Assembly (NCBI GenBank): GCA_014529385.2
Contig: CM043959.1
Coordinates: 2,879,358 to 2,943,357, forward strand
Direction: 5' to 3'
DNA: 64,000 nt
Origin: Adiantum capillus-veneris
Taxonomy: Eukaryota; Streptophyta; Polypodiopsida; Polypodiales; Pteridaceae
Each line of letters begins with the position of its first letter. The stretch's first letter is position 1. Of this stretch, positions 44,000-55,615 are shown piece by piece. The notes below the pieces were generated by a model. That model saw nothing but the letters and a program-made list of their open reading frames with translations. It was not told the DNA's origin and ran no database searches. The translations under genes and the position numbers were made by a program.

Positions 44000-44920
44000 T
44001 GTTAGTAGCAAGCTAACATGGACACCATTTTTCAGAGTTCTCTTTGTAAAACACTTATTATTTTGATAAATCAGGAATATTGTAACTCTTATTTTCTCAG
44101 ATAAACTCTGTAATTAATGAGCCGGGGCTACAAGCTTTGAGATTGTATCAGCCAATCATTACCCATCTTTAGTAGAACTCCCAGATTATTAGTTTTGACC
44201 ACCAAAAACCTTTGCTATTGTATAAAAGTCAATTTTTGTAAGTTATTATTAAGTTTTTGGATAAGAAATACACAACGTGAGCTAATGCCGCTCGCTCCTC
44301 TCCTTCTCGTGCTTCCTACTCCCTCTCCGGTTCTCACATTGCGATTGCATTTGTTGCATTGCAACCGCAGGTAAGAGCTCTACGCATTGACGTAAGCAGT
44401 TCATAGTATTTCGTAGCTTATTGCGTCGCCGACTCGCGGCCTAATTTCATCATAACTAGGAATTTACACTTTTAAATTGAAAACTAAGCATAGGCAGGGT
44501 ATTGGGACATAATTGCTAAGCATTTAGATGCATTCTGGGTCCAAAACGACTAGGTCAAAAATTCACTACTATTAATAATAGCGATTTTGGAACTTGACCT
44601 AAAGTGGGGTTTGAGACCATAAGCATGTGTGCTTAGGTCTTATAAACTTGTCCTAGAATTTTCGTTACATTTGGATGTCATAAGATGTTGTAACGGATGT
44701 GATTTGTTTGCCGATGAGCGATTGGCTTTTGGTGATTTCAGTCACTTGAGTGTAGCTTGAGTTAGATGCGAGTTGTTAGTTGTTTTCTGAGAGATTGACA
44801 CCCGCTTGTATCCTCTATGCACTAGTCGAGTCAGCTTCGTCCCATGGTTTGACAAATTAATTGTGGTTCTTGCTAATATTGCAATAAGATAGGATAGTGA
44901 GGTTAGACATGCATCCCACA
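44000..44920 (+). repeat. Element A 3' LTR
   Basis: 921 bp, TGTTAGTAGCAAGC...CCCACA, matching 8803-9725; TATA box at 44221. Repeat X begins at the very next base. Confidence 0.8.
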
Positions 44921-47900
44921 CCTTTATCCTTGCAGTAAAGCATATGCCCTTCGGTAAGCTATCTTCACAAAGCAACAAAACATTTTACTCAAGGCATATG
45001 TTTGAAAAATCCACCTTACCTTGGGCCTAACTATATTATAATTTTAATTACTCTATTATATAAGAATTATGTATATACTCTTTTCGGTATGTGTAAATAC
45101 CAAGCTTCAGTAATCCACATTACATTTTAACCATCCATAATACATTTTAATATCATCCATGTATACATCTCATGCATTTGATGTCCTCAGTCGAGCTTCC
45201 ACTAAGCTAGGTGTGACTCCATTCTAGAAAAACTCACAGCAAATCCTTTCATTCCCTCGAGATGAACTTTCTCTTACCTATTATATCTAAATTTTTTACA
45301 ATAAAAAATTATGTCATAAAATCTAATATCTAATATCTAACCAACCCAAATGATTTTCTCATATTAAATTGATCACTTAATGTGGGAGAATAAATGGGAA
45401 CAAGTGTTAAGATATAGACATGTGCTTATAGATCTATCTCAACACGGGGCCAATGGTAAAGGGGCCCAAATGAGAGATGGTCTATCAAAGAGCAAGGCTA
45501 ACCAATGGAGCATAAGACCTTAGGGTTAGCTTCATTGAAGACCTCCAATAATGTGTGTAAAAGTCTTTTGACCTTAGGTAAGCTAGGGCTGAGCTTGAGG
45601 CGGGAACCCGACCCAGCTCGAGGTGCTAGTCCTGCTTGTCATGCTTGATGACTGAGGTGCTTGAGGTGCTTGATGATTGAGGTGCTTGAGATTCTTGAGG
45701 TGCTTGATGATTGAGATGCTTGAGGTGCTTGACATGCTTGAGATGCTAGGGTTGCATTTGAGGTGAGAACCCAGCCCAAGCTTAAAGTGCTTAAGGGCCA
45801 AGCTTGTGGTGGGAACTGGTCCTATGGAAGAGGGGCTTGAGGTGTCACAAAGTCAAATATTCAATCCCTACAAGGAGGGGGCGAGACCTACATGAGGGGG
45901 GATGAGAGAGAACACCCACACACTCACACAAGGCATGCATGGTACAAAGAAAGCAAAAGGGACACTTGTCAAGTTCCTCCTCATGTTGCCCTCATGGTGT
46001 GCCTGAAGCCTATTGGTTGGCCACCCAAGGGATCCAATGATAATTTAGGAGATTTAATTAATTGATTTATCATTTATCTAGCCCTCTCTCTCAAAGGGGA
46101 AAGGGGGACACTTGTCTCAAGGCTACCCTTGCTGCTTGTAATGCCTCCTGCTTATGATTGGCTAGGCCTGGAGGGGTCCAATGAGCTTCAATCATGAGCT
46201 ACAAGGGGGGGTCGACCCAAGCAAGCTAAGGGGTTGCTTAGGGGGTATACTCACCCACACACACTCACAAACACTCTCATTGTGTGCTATGCAAAGTGCA
46301 AGAGCTCCCTCTCCTTCTCCAAGCAAGTAGAGGTTGAGAGCCTACACCAACACTCTTGGATATGGAGTGCAAATCCAACCAAGAGTCATGCTTCAATGCT
46401 TAAGCTTGCCATCTCCTTCTATGCTATTATGTATGCTAGCAACAAGAGTTATGATAAGTGAGGAACTAGTTCTTTCTCCTATGAAATGTTTCTTCTTCCT
46501 CTTCCCTACCTTCATTCCCTGCCAGCTCTCTCCACCTTCGAAGGTGTTTGAGGTCTTGGGATTGAGGCTTGGGATAGTTAAAGCTTTCTTCAAGTTTATG
46601 TTGTGTTTGTGATGCATGAAGCTTTCTATCTTCATTGCATCACCTAGGTCACAAGGAACACAAAGATTGTATTGTAACAAGTCTCTCTTAATGGGAGAAA
46701 TCATAATACAAATGCCTATTGGAGGGGGGACCGGCTCCACATAAATCCGGTCCTCAACTGTTGTCATGTTCTCTAAATTCTCTCTCTTGCAAAAGTATTG
46801 TTCATGCCAAGTTAACTAATTGCTATGATTATATTGCTATCTTCAATTATGTTCACCCGCTATGCTCACAAAGTCATTTCTCAAAAGTACTCTCATTAAT
46901 TTCCGCTACTCTCAAATTAAATAGACCAATTCCATTACAATTACATTCACAATCACCTACCATGCTAATCAATCATTGAGGGACGCCTATTTTATTTTAT
47001 TATTCTAGCTCTTTATCATAAGATCCTAACACAAGTCAATGCACTAGTTTTTTGTTCTTCCCTCTCGTACATACATTATTTCATCAAAATCTATCATCCA
47101 TACATGTGTAAAGGGCATCTCAATTATCAATTCATGACATGATGCATGGAGGGACACACTCTGGGAGCCACATGGAGGTTCAACCAAAAAGGGACCACGA
47201 GAATACTTCTTGCAGTCTTAAATCATATATGTTTTGGTGTGATTTTTTGTGTCCATCCCCATTTGAAGAATTCATGAAAAGACACAAGGTAGCCCACAAG
47301 ACCGCTTTTTCTCACAAGTCATCCTAGTCTTCTCTCACCCTCCTTCAATATTCCACACACACTCATTCCTCTCTATCAATCACTCAAACATGCACCTTTC
47401 ATGGTTTTCATCACCCTCCTCACCATTACCCTCCCCTTTCACACCCATATCTTTTTTTTGAAGCTCTACCTACATACATTATCTCCATATCTCTCTCTAT
47501 TACTCCCATATTACAATTTTATTTAATCTTTTCAAAAGCGCATAAAAACCCAGCAACCTAACCATGCTAAGAACTCTGAAAAATGGGGGTTTTTTATCAA
47601 CAAAAAACCCTCATATCCTTGGAGGTGTTCAACTATGGCGGTGACGTGAAGAGAAGAAGATGAAGAAGATCAACGATCACTTTTGAGAATCTACGCACGG
47701 GTGAGTCCAAGATATCTCAACAGTTAATCCATCTCATTCACCCCTCTTTCCTCAGCCCTTTAAGTCATTCTACCCATTTTAATTATATTACTAACTTTTT
47801 TTTAGTGATTACTAACACTAAGTGCTAAACCTTTCTTGTAAATTGCACCCACTCTACTCTACCTTGGAGTAGGCAACCTCACACAAAAATCACTCACCTC

Positions 47901-48430
47901 TCAACAATCTTCTCTGTTTCACCTCAATAATTCTCTCCTCTTGAGCCCACATCCAAGTGACTCAAGAGACAAGAGAGCCCCACTCTCATAAGAACATATA
48001 AAACTTTTCATAAACATGGTTTTCTAGGTAAATGTTGATCAGGAGATAATCCCAATAAGTGCTCTCCTCACCTATAAAGAGAGCCCTTTTCCCTTTGTAA
48101 ATGGCATGATCTCTACACTATTGCTCACTACATTGAGCATACCATTCTCCATCTTAGATGTAGAGAGAGTGAGCTCTTTATATACCATTACTTGTGGTGT
48201 ATAGGAAATCTTCTTTGAGCTAGTTGTAGCATTGCAAGGGAGTGAGTGATTCATAACTTCCAATCAAAGTCGTACATACTCTTGCACATCAATTGAATCA
48301 ATTATTTGGGTGCAACCCCCGTGCAACCGCAGTTCAAAACTCTGTTGAGTTTCTCCAATTCGCATTTGGCAACCTCATCTCGTTTGGTTTAAGGCCCGAT
48401 GCATTTTTATTTTGAGATTCTTTTGTAGTA
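44921..48430 (+). repeat. LTR-like repeat X, right copy, split by a solo LTR
   Basis: Matches 6835-8780; the two parts are 44921-45311 and 46944-48430. TATAAAGA at 48073 corresponds to the TATA box of the left copy. A short deletion relative to the left copy lies near 47300. Confidence 0.65.
45312..46939 (+). repeat. Solo LTR of the young Ty3 family
   Basis: Starts TGTCATAAAATC and ends CCATTACA like the LTRs at 20044 and 27206, but with many substitutions and a rearranged CTTGAGGTG minisatellite. Flanks give AATTA on both sides if the terminal A of the LTR is shared with the duplication (45307-45311 and 46939-46943). Such single LTRs arise by recombination between the two LTRs of a full element. 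Older than the full copy at 20044. Confidence 0.92.
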
Positions 48431-48627
48431 TTTGCTTGTATGTGACCCAAGAGCTCTTGTGCTTGTTTTTGTTGCTTGGGAAAACATTATCTGTATGGTG
48501 AGAGGGTTTCCATAACCCTAAGATAATGTGTAGATTGCAACATCATCGAACTTAATTGTGTCTCTTGACTCTCCTCCAAGCTATTTATACACTCACATTG
48601 ATCATTAAAATTAAAGCTAAATTCTTG

Positions 48628-48722
<95 letters not shown>

Positions 48723-48960
48723 GGTATTTGGTGTGTGTATTTGTATCATTGATATTGGTATTAGTATACGCTTCCTTCTCTCGTGTATTGCTCAAGGATT
48801 CCTCTCTTTTACGTCCTAGTTCGCTCTCTACCTAGGTGGTTCTCCTTCACTTGTTGTTGGCTATGGGTTTGTTGTCATTTCTCTTGTTTGTGGTTGTCCC
48901 AACCCCAATTGAGCAGCACAAGAGCCTTGAAGGGTGTTTACAGGTTTCCTGTCTTGTTTC
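48431..48960. other. No gene; (CT)44 microsatellite inside
   Basis: Non-coding stretch between repeat X and the gag relic. It is dominated by a CT tract; a frame of repeated Arg-Glu crossing it on the minus strand is an artefact. Confidence 0.6.
48634..48721. repeat. Microsatellite (CT)44
   Basis: 88 bp of uninterrupted CT units. Confidence 0.95.
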
Positions 48961-49600
48961 CCACCCCGAACCATCTCAATATGAGATACACAATGATGAT
49001 GGAAGAATCAAATAAACAAGTGCTAGTACCAACTACAATGTATTATAACCACCAAAGCGGGTACTTCCCTTTGAAGAGATGGAGGATGAAATAAACATAT
49101 GGAGTGGTGAGGCTAGTATAACCTCTATCTCCTACGGTTTGAGCTAATGAAAGAAGATATGATATGGACGAAAGGACATTGCGGTTCATTGTGAATAGAG
49201 CCTTAGTTAGGTCAGAGTCTATATACAGTCAAGAGGAATTGCAAGAAGAAGCTCTTCAAATATGTAGAGATTGTCACAAAGGATGTGATAACCACTTGAC
49301 CAAACAATGTCCTTAGATGCAGATCACTCAAGTAAATGCCTTCCAAAACAACCCAAATTGAGTCATAAAGATCACAACGAATGTCTCAAGAATTGTTCAG
49401 CTACCTAGTAGCTCGAAAAAGAAACTTCGTGCCAATTCAAGTAGTTACGAGAGTGCAAGCTCAAAAGGCAGCTGTAAAGAACCTAGAGGCAGAGAAAATG
49501 GAAATTGATGCAAGTCTCGAGATGGGTGAACCAAAGACTCACGCACCTAGTCAAAAACCCAAGAGCAAACAAAATAGCTAGAAAGCAAGAAAGGCTAGGA
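48961..49600 (+). pseudogene. Ty3/gypsy gag relic 'H', right part
   Basis: Contains ERTLRFIVNRALVRSESIYS, a knuckle-like CRDCHKGCDNHLTKQC (about 49260-49310) and, in another frame, FVPIQVVTRVQAQKAAV. The last block matches B's gag end (IVPIKVITRAQAKKKK), and the knuckle matches B's second one in position. It therefore represents the C-terminal half of a B-family gag. With the left piece at 5.6-6.8 kb it may form one gene split by 42 kb of insertions. Confidence 0.6.
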
Positions 49601-50206
49601 TGAAAGCACATAGGTAACGAGAGTAGAAGCCCCTAGCGCATTGACCCATCTACGAGCTATTTTGTGGCCAGAAGTGTATCAAACGTTGTCTATTTTTTAC
49701 ATGCAAGTAGTCGTTATAATTATGGCAACATAAGCTACGCATAGGTACTCATAGATTTCAGTTTTGAGCACTTTCAAAATTCTGCTCTGTCTTCATTTGC
49801 GTTTCTCGCAGATGCATTTGGGGGGAGGATTTTGAGTGTAGAGACTTTCGGACATGTGTATCCTACTGAGAGGATGGTGTTTCTTAAGATTCGTATAATT
49901 CTGGTATGGTTTGTTGAGTTTCCTTATGTTTGTGTGTATGTGGGTTGGGTGGTGTAGTTGAGAGTAGTGAGATTCCTGATTGTGGCTTAGTTGGCCTTCC
50001 AGAGTGTTGTATGTGTGGGATGGTCTTAGCCTGACAAGATAAAGAATTGCCTTCCTGCGTCTATCATGTCATTTGTGTCCTCGATTGACATTATGTTGAT
50101 CTATGTTGTGTTGCATGCACTTTATAGGTGGTGTGCCTTTTGGAAAAGTTAATCCAAATGGTATCAGCTACCCGGTTGTCAAATCTCAGCTCCAAATGCA
50201 AGGGAT
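49601..50206. other. No gene; possible polypurine tract
   Basis: TTTGGGGGGAGGATT at 49818-49832 followed by TTGAGTGTAGAGAC looks like a polypurine tract and LTR start of a plus-strand element, possibly H. No second copy confirms it. Confidence 0.3.
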
Positions 50207-50509
50207 ACATGGATTGTGATCCATGTTTGACCACATCTGTACATGAAATTTGGATAGCAGTATGCATGCACTCTGTAGATACTCATGCATAAATTTTTTT
50301 TAAATTTGGATCACAAAATCTCAAAATATACCCAAGTTTGTGTCTAATATCATTGTTTTTGCTGTTTTTTTCCTGTTAGCCAAGTATGATGTGATTTTTG
50401 ACTTTTTCTTTCCAAAAAAAAAATCTCAAACCAATGTCCCACCAATAGAGTGTCACTGACAAGCTTCTTGCAAAAAAGGTCCTTGAGGTACATGGATAGC
50501 GATCCATGT
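50207..50509. repeat. Two 20-nt palindromes 283 bp apart (element D leader)
   Basis: ACATGGAT-TGTG-ATCCATGT at 50207-50226 and ACATGGAT-AGCG-ATCCATGT at 50490-50509. The 8-base arms are perfect inverted repeats in both. They lie in the inferred leader of minus-strand element D. Confidence 0.75.
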
Positions 50510-51060
50510 TTCTCCACAAAATCCGACCAAAGTTTCCAGATTACCAAAGTTTCCAAATTACCAAAGTTTCCAGATTGCTTCTACAAATTCTACTAATGTC
50601 CTTGATCAACAAATTTTTGATCTTGGATTGGTTTTCAAGTCTCCATCATCAAAAATTTTAAAATTTCAGAGTTATGGTGTTTTCAGCCAAAATATGGTTT
50701 TCACCCTTTTTGTCCTGATCTTTCAGTCCAAATTTGATGGTTGTAGTTTCTACTTACCCTACTCCTAAGTACTAAAATGAAACATGAAACAAAAACAAAC
50801 AAAACGATAGAAAATAAAGTCAAAATGAAAAACGATACAACACTGTGAAAGTAATAAGAAAATTGAAGAACAAAATGCTTTTGGCTATCTCACTCATAGC
50901 TCTCTTTACCTCTCGAGAATAGATCTAGCAAGTCCCCAACTTCCAAACTTTATGAAACACTAAACCTTGTGTCTAGCTACTTCACTGCTAAAGTGTAAAT
51001 GGAATGGAGAGACAAATCTTCAAAAAGAATGTACTAGGTCACTCACCATCTAAGGATCAT
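50510..51060. other. Element D leader (minus strand), no gene
   Basis: Non-coding sequence next to the inferred primer-binding-like site of element D. No domains. Confidence 0.4.
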
Positions 51061-51079
51061 TCCCCCACAACAGCACCAA
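51061..51079 (-). promoter_or_regulatory. Element D primer-binding-like site
   Basis: On the minus strand TTGGTGCTGTTGTGGGGGA follows an LTR end ...CCCGCTAACA. It resembles element A's TTTGGCACCATTGCGTCGGGGA and the common plant TGGCGCCGTTG type site. Confidence 0.5.
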
Positions 51080-51530
51080 TGTTAGCGGGTCACTACAATG
51101 GACATTTGTAGCATAACTATCTAGCAATAATATAATTTCAATACTCAGGGAAGTGACTCAGATACTCTTTGAGGTTATTAGTCCTCAAGAAGTGAACCTA
51201 ACAAGAAAACACAACAACTCAACACCACTCAATGATTAGAAAATTTGCATATGTCCTTTCTCACCGCTCTAGGTCGTCACGTCATTTTGGCACTCAAACA
51301 AAGTCGAAATGCAACAAAAAAATTTAGAAGGTTTAAGATACCTAGGGGCACTATCCTACAAAGTCTTCAAAAAGGTACAAAGATCACCATCCATCATGAT
51401 CAACGTCTTGAAAACTACTACATGACTATTCAAAAAGGTCGCCCTATGGTCTAGGAGCACTCTGCTATGGTCAAAACATCAAAAAATAGTGATTTTAGCA
51501 CTCAAATTTGAAGATTAGGCTCATTAACGT
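51080..51530 (-). repeat. Element D LTR, left fragment
   Basis: Inferred LTR beginning TGTTAGCGGGTCAC on the plus strand (the CA end on the minus strand). It is cut at 51530 by element C and probably resumes at 58584. No second D LTR is in the window. Confidence 0.45.
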
Positions 51531-52389
51531 TGTTGGGCAAAATAAAATGTGGGACATCTCTATAGCTTTATAGCCCAAGAACATTAAAACTTCAACCTCA
51601 GCACTAAAAAGTATACCAAAACCACTCTTAGCAAACCCCAACCAAAAGACTTATGCTTCCTTGGGAATTTGCAAGCACACGCCCACCCAAAGGACCATAG
51701 CACATAAGAGCAAAACCCTATCAAAACACATATTTATAGCACACGCCGACCAATGCATATGAAGACAAGGTCCTCACCTTTCACAATTGAACATCATAAA
51801 CCCACAAATTCAACAACCACTCCACAATTCATAGATGCATGCCCTCCCAATCTGTCTGCACAGAATTTGCCACTAGACTGCCATAGTTACAACCCTATAG
51901 AGAACTATCGTAACTTGAAGAGAACGACTCCAATTGGGGCACTTTAAAGCTTGAGATAAAGCTTGAAAAATGACTGGCAAGAAATCTAAGATTATCAAAG
52001 TTGATTCTTCCCGCTGCTACATGCAAAATTGACACGAATAGAGAGCTGTCCTGATATGACTACATGCAGAGAACGAAAGGCGAGGGCAAAAAATGCATCA
52101 GAAACCATCAAGGAGACACAACAAGCTAAAACTTGTAAATTTCAGAACTTTGGCTGAACGTTTAAGTTTTTACATAATTTATAGTTATATACAAGTCTCA
52201 CTTCAAAAACCTCACTAACGAGCACTTGTTGTAACCTGACATTTGGCGCTATACTAGTGACTTGCCGTCCATGCATGTACATGTGCTTGCTAAAGCAAGA
52301 TTAAAAAACCCCAAAAAGAAATCCACACACCCTTTTGACATCGAAATCATGTCCATACAAAAAATGTGGTGTCGAAAATGCGCCCAACA
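51531..52389 (-). repeat. Element C 3' LTR
   Basis: 859 bp; matches 57711-58583 with many differences. The ends form the inverted pair TGTTGGGC/GCCCAACA. Confidence 0.9.
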
Positions 52390-52429
52390 TAATTTGCCAC
52401 ACTCGAGCCTACTAGATCATTCATGATCA

Positions 52430-53520
52430 ATAGCAAAAAAGAGATCATGTAAACCATATGAGGGAGTCTTCATTTCACCTTCATTATTATCCACATGATT
52501 AGAAAATGCCTCAAAAAAAGGCTCATCCTCAATTACAGTCATCAACCTTGCAATATACTTCTTCAACTTGTAGCCATTGACACGTGCTTTTTGTGGGGTA
52601 CCATCCAAGTCAGCAAGCTTATATGTGCCATTTAGAAACCTGTTTAAGACCAAGAAGGGACCTTTCCACTTGATTTGAAACTTTTTTTTTTAAGTTCTAT
52701 CATAATAACTATTGTAACGAAGCACCATGTCACCCTTCTTGATGTCTTTGTCCTTCACCTTTTCAGTTGACTTTGCTTGATTGTTCTTCAATACCTGTTC
52801 ATAATGCTCAATAGCCGCCAATAACCTATCTAATTGTATACATTGTAAATATAGAAGCCTCTCCTTTAGTGCATCATTAGGCTCTTTTTCAAGATTTAGC
52901 ATCAACTTCAAAGCTGGTATCTCCACCTCAACAGAAAGTAATGCCTCTTTGCCAAAAACTAGATGGAAGGGAGAGAAACCAGTACCTGATTTGATGGCAG
53001 TCCTCTAATCCCATAGAGCACAAGGTAGCTCTAAATCCCAAATCTTCATATTTTTTCTTGTCATCTTTGTAATCATCCTTATTAGTTCTCCATTAAACCT
53101 CTCATTCATTCCATTGTATTGGGGATACTATAGAGTAGTAAACATGCGATGCAAATGAAGCTTCTCACATAGATAATCCACCAGCTCTCCCCTGAAACTT
53201 GAACCCTTGTCAAAAAGTAACTCCAATCGCATGCCAAATTTGCAGCAAAAATCTTCATATAAAAATTGGAAAACATGTTTACTCGTGATTTGTTTAACGG
53301 CTTTGGCTTCGGCCCACCTAGATAGATAGTCAACAACAGTAAGTATGTAACATTTGCCTCTAGTTGTCATAGGTAGAGGACCTATTGCATCAATACCCCA
53401 CTTTTCAAACACATCATAAGCCACAATGGTGCCTCTAATTTCTGGTTTGAGAACCCTATTTTCCATACTTTGACACTCTTTACAAGACTTGCATCCATGA
53501 TGAACATCATGTTGAATGCT
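52430..53520 (-). pseudogene. Element C integrase and C-terminal region
   Basis: Core: FEKWGIDAIGPLPMTTRGKC (first Asp), LTVVDYLSRWAEAKAV, ELLFDKGSSFRGELVDYLCE (second Asp), then after a stop at 53130 YPQYNGMNERFNGELIRMIT (Glu). The C-terminal part has AIKSGTGFSPFHLVFGKEAL, KEPNDALKERLLYLQCIQLD, KDIKKGDMVLRYNSYYDRT, a stop at 52690, and FLNGTYKLADLDG. The N-terminal zinc region is decayed upstream of 53470. Stops near 53008, 53130 and 52690 make it inactive. Confidence 0.88.
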
Positions 53521-53777
53521 CGGTCACACATACCCTTCCTGTGCAAGACTTTATGCAAAGTGATTTTTGAAATAAAGTGACCACCACAAGAACACTCATG
53601 ATTCTCATCTAAAATTCTGTAAATTTCCTCTTTCTAATGCACCTTTCTCATCACAAGATCAACCCCTTTCATATACAAGGCATCACCAAGTAACTCATAC
53701 CTTTCGGCAGGACGAAGGAAGGCATATTTCTTTGATTTCTCCAACTCTGATGGAAGAATGTCTATTTGTAGAAAATA

Positions 53778-54329
53778 TTATTCCCTCTCCAAAGCTTCCC
53801 TTACAAAATAAAGAAAAGAATCATCCCTTATTACAGACAATTGGACAATTGAAGCTTGTTTTGCACCATGTGCTTCTTCATTTTGAGGCCTCTCCACATG
53901 CCTTAAACTCCAAGCTTCAAAACGCTTAAGCACATTCTTCACTTGAAAACACATATTTTTCAGCCTTGGATTCTTACTTTTCCACACCCCAAGTACTTGA
54001 TTGACCATCAAAAGGGCATCACCTCTCACCCTCACATGATGGATGCCAAGCTGAAGGCAAAGGTTGAGCCCTTTCTCCAAAGTAGCATACTCAACTTCAT
54101 TGTTGCTTTGTGTCGTAAGCTTTAAAATCCTTTTAGTTACCAAAGCACCTTGAGGATCATAAATTACAACACCTCTTGAAGATTCACCATGTGCTTTCCT
54201 GTAAGAGCCATCAAAAAACAATAGATAGGCATTGTCTATGTCAGGAGATTCCATGTGTTGCTTCTTTATCATGTCCTCCTTAAGAAGAAGAGGGATCTCC
54301 TTATAAGTAAGCAAATCATCCAATGTCAC
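53778..54329 (-). pseudogene. Element C second RNase H (archaeal-like)
   Basis: A 183-codon open stretch: LLFFDGSYRKAHGESSRGVV (Asp and the S-R-G-V-V block), NNEVEYATLEKGLNLCLQLG (Glu), VRVRGDALLMVNQVLGVWKS (Asp of GDA), RHVERPQNEEAHGAKQAS (the usual H-V-x-R-x2-N-x2-A-D/H end). These are the landmarks of the extra RNase H acquired by plant Tat elements. It is separated from the first RNase H by about 150 codons of degraded linker. The final A-D is A-H here. Confidence 0.88.
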
Positions 54330-54812
54330 CCTTGCACTCTCCTCAACAAGAAAAGAGAATTGGAATTCCTATAGCTCCACAATCCACTTCATGATCCTCT
54401 TTGACAAAGTAGGGCTATTCACCAATTGAGGTAGAAGAGTGTAGCTAGTGAGAAACGTGAATGGTTTGGGGAGAAGGTAGTGCCTAAACCTTCTACATCT
54501 ATAAATCACACTCACCATGATGAGTTTCACTTCTATATAGCCTCTTTCCACCTCTAGCTTCACCCTACTAGCATGATAGATAGGCTTCATGTAGTGGCAG
54601 TTGTTACCTCATTGAAGAAGCATAGCTCCAATAGCATCCTCACCTAATGATGGATTCACATAAAACTCCTTATCCCAATTAGGAGCTTGCATAGTAGGAA
54701 GAGAAATCAAAACCTCTTTGATACTTTGGAAAACCTCTTCACATTTATTTGTCCATTGTAAAGGATCCAACCTTGCTACTTGTTGTAGAGGATAAAGAAG
54801 TTGAGATGACAA
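54330..54812 (-). pseudogene. Element C first RNase H (degraded)
   Basis: PLQWTNKCEEVFQSIKEVLI, APNWDKEFYVNPSLGEDAIG (usual DAS is NPS), AMLLQ-stop, then KPIYHASRV, RVKLEVERGYIEVKLIMVSV, FRHYLLPKPFTFLTSYTLLP and MKWIVEL. The order matches the Ty3 RNase H: DAS...IG, YF(A)S, Y...E, FRHYLL, T...L. Its first catalytic Asp and other residues are substituted, and several stops interrupt it. Confidence 0.8.
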
Positions 54813-54823
54813 AGGAATAACCT

Positions 54824-55429
54824 TTACATGTAATTCATCTTTTGAATAAAAGTGGAAAGTTTCTTTGTATCCTTAGGTGATGGGAGAAGCCACAAAGCCT
54901 TCACTTTGTCGAGATCCACTTCAATCACATTCTCAGAGATCATATGCCCCAAAAACTTCACTCTTGGTTGAGCAAGATGACACTTCTTTGGGTTGAGTTG
55001 ACCTCCACTTTCACCATATTGCTTCAATGCCATCCCAAGCTTTGCACAATGATCCTTTCCAGAGCTATAAACACAAAATTCATCAATAGGATCCTTCACA
55101 AACTTGCCAAGAAAGGGAGAGAACACCTTATTTTGATCTTTTGAAGCCGAGGTGAGCTGAAAATATTCAAAGCGTCCATCACATACACTATACCTCTCAT
55201 GCCCTGCAATGGAATCAAGTATGTTATCTATGAAAGTAAGAGGGTATGGATCTGTCTTCATAGATGCATTTAGAGGCTTAAAATCAACACAAATCCTCCA
55301 CTTCCCATCATTATTGGGTGTGACAGCAACAGTACTCACCCATTTTGCAGTACTCATAGGACATATAAAACCTACTTTGAGAAGATTGTCTACCTCTTCC
55401 ATTAAAGCATTAAATTGTACATGTCCCAT
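54824..55429 (-). pseudogene. Element C reverse transcriptase, internally deleted
   Basis: GHVQFNALMEEVDNLLKVGF, VSTVAVTPNNDGKWRICVDF, KPLNASMKTDPYPLTFIDNI, YSVCDGRFEYFQLTSASKDQ (first Asp kept), then FSPFLGKFVKDPIDEFCVYS. The text jumps from the T-F-x-T-x-W-G region to the end of the active-site strand. About 35 residues containing P-F-G-L..A-P-A-T-F are missing and Y-x-D-D reads PIDE. The thumb (LNPKKCHLAQPRVKFLGHMI) follows. Inactive. Confidence 0.9.
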
Positions 55430-55615
55430 TCTCCTTAGCTTTTGGCATACGGGTTGAGATCCTTCCTTGATTGGAATGTGGATTTACTCCCCTTTGAAGC
55501 CTCTAATTTTCTCATAAGAAGTGATGAATAAATTGGGAAATTGTTGTATCATATGTAGGTACTCACCCTTCTCGTGACTAGTCAAGTCGGGAGATAGCAT
55601 ACCTTGTACCAGCTC

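Larger units (their letters stand above)
8803..44920 (+). mobile_element. Giant LTR retroelement 'A' (LARD-like), with nested insertions
   Basis: Two matching LTRs (8803-9725 and 44000-44920), both starting TGTTAG(C/T)AGCAAGCTAACA and ending CCCACA, bound a 36-kb span. Directly after the 5' LTR is a primer-binding-like site, and directly before the 3' LTR is a G-rich polypurine tract. A's own internal DNA is a palindrome-bearing leader (9748-11282, about 38.7-40.43 kb) and one long decayed ORF (40433-43960). The rest is later insertions: copia, element B, and the young Ty3 inside B. No RT, integrase or protease can be assigned to A, so it resembles a large retrotransposon derivative. The 5-bp flanks differ (ACAAT and CCTTT). 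Confidence 0.75.

Noticed and set aside
48487-48795. Minus-strand frame with a long Arg-Glu repeat
   Set aside because: Pure translation of the CT microsatellite.
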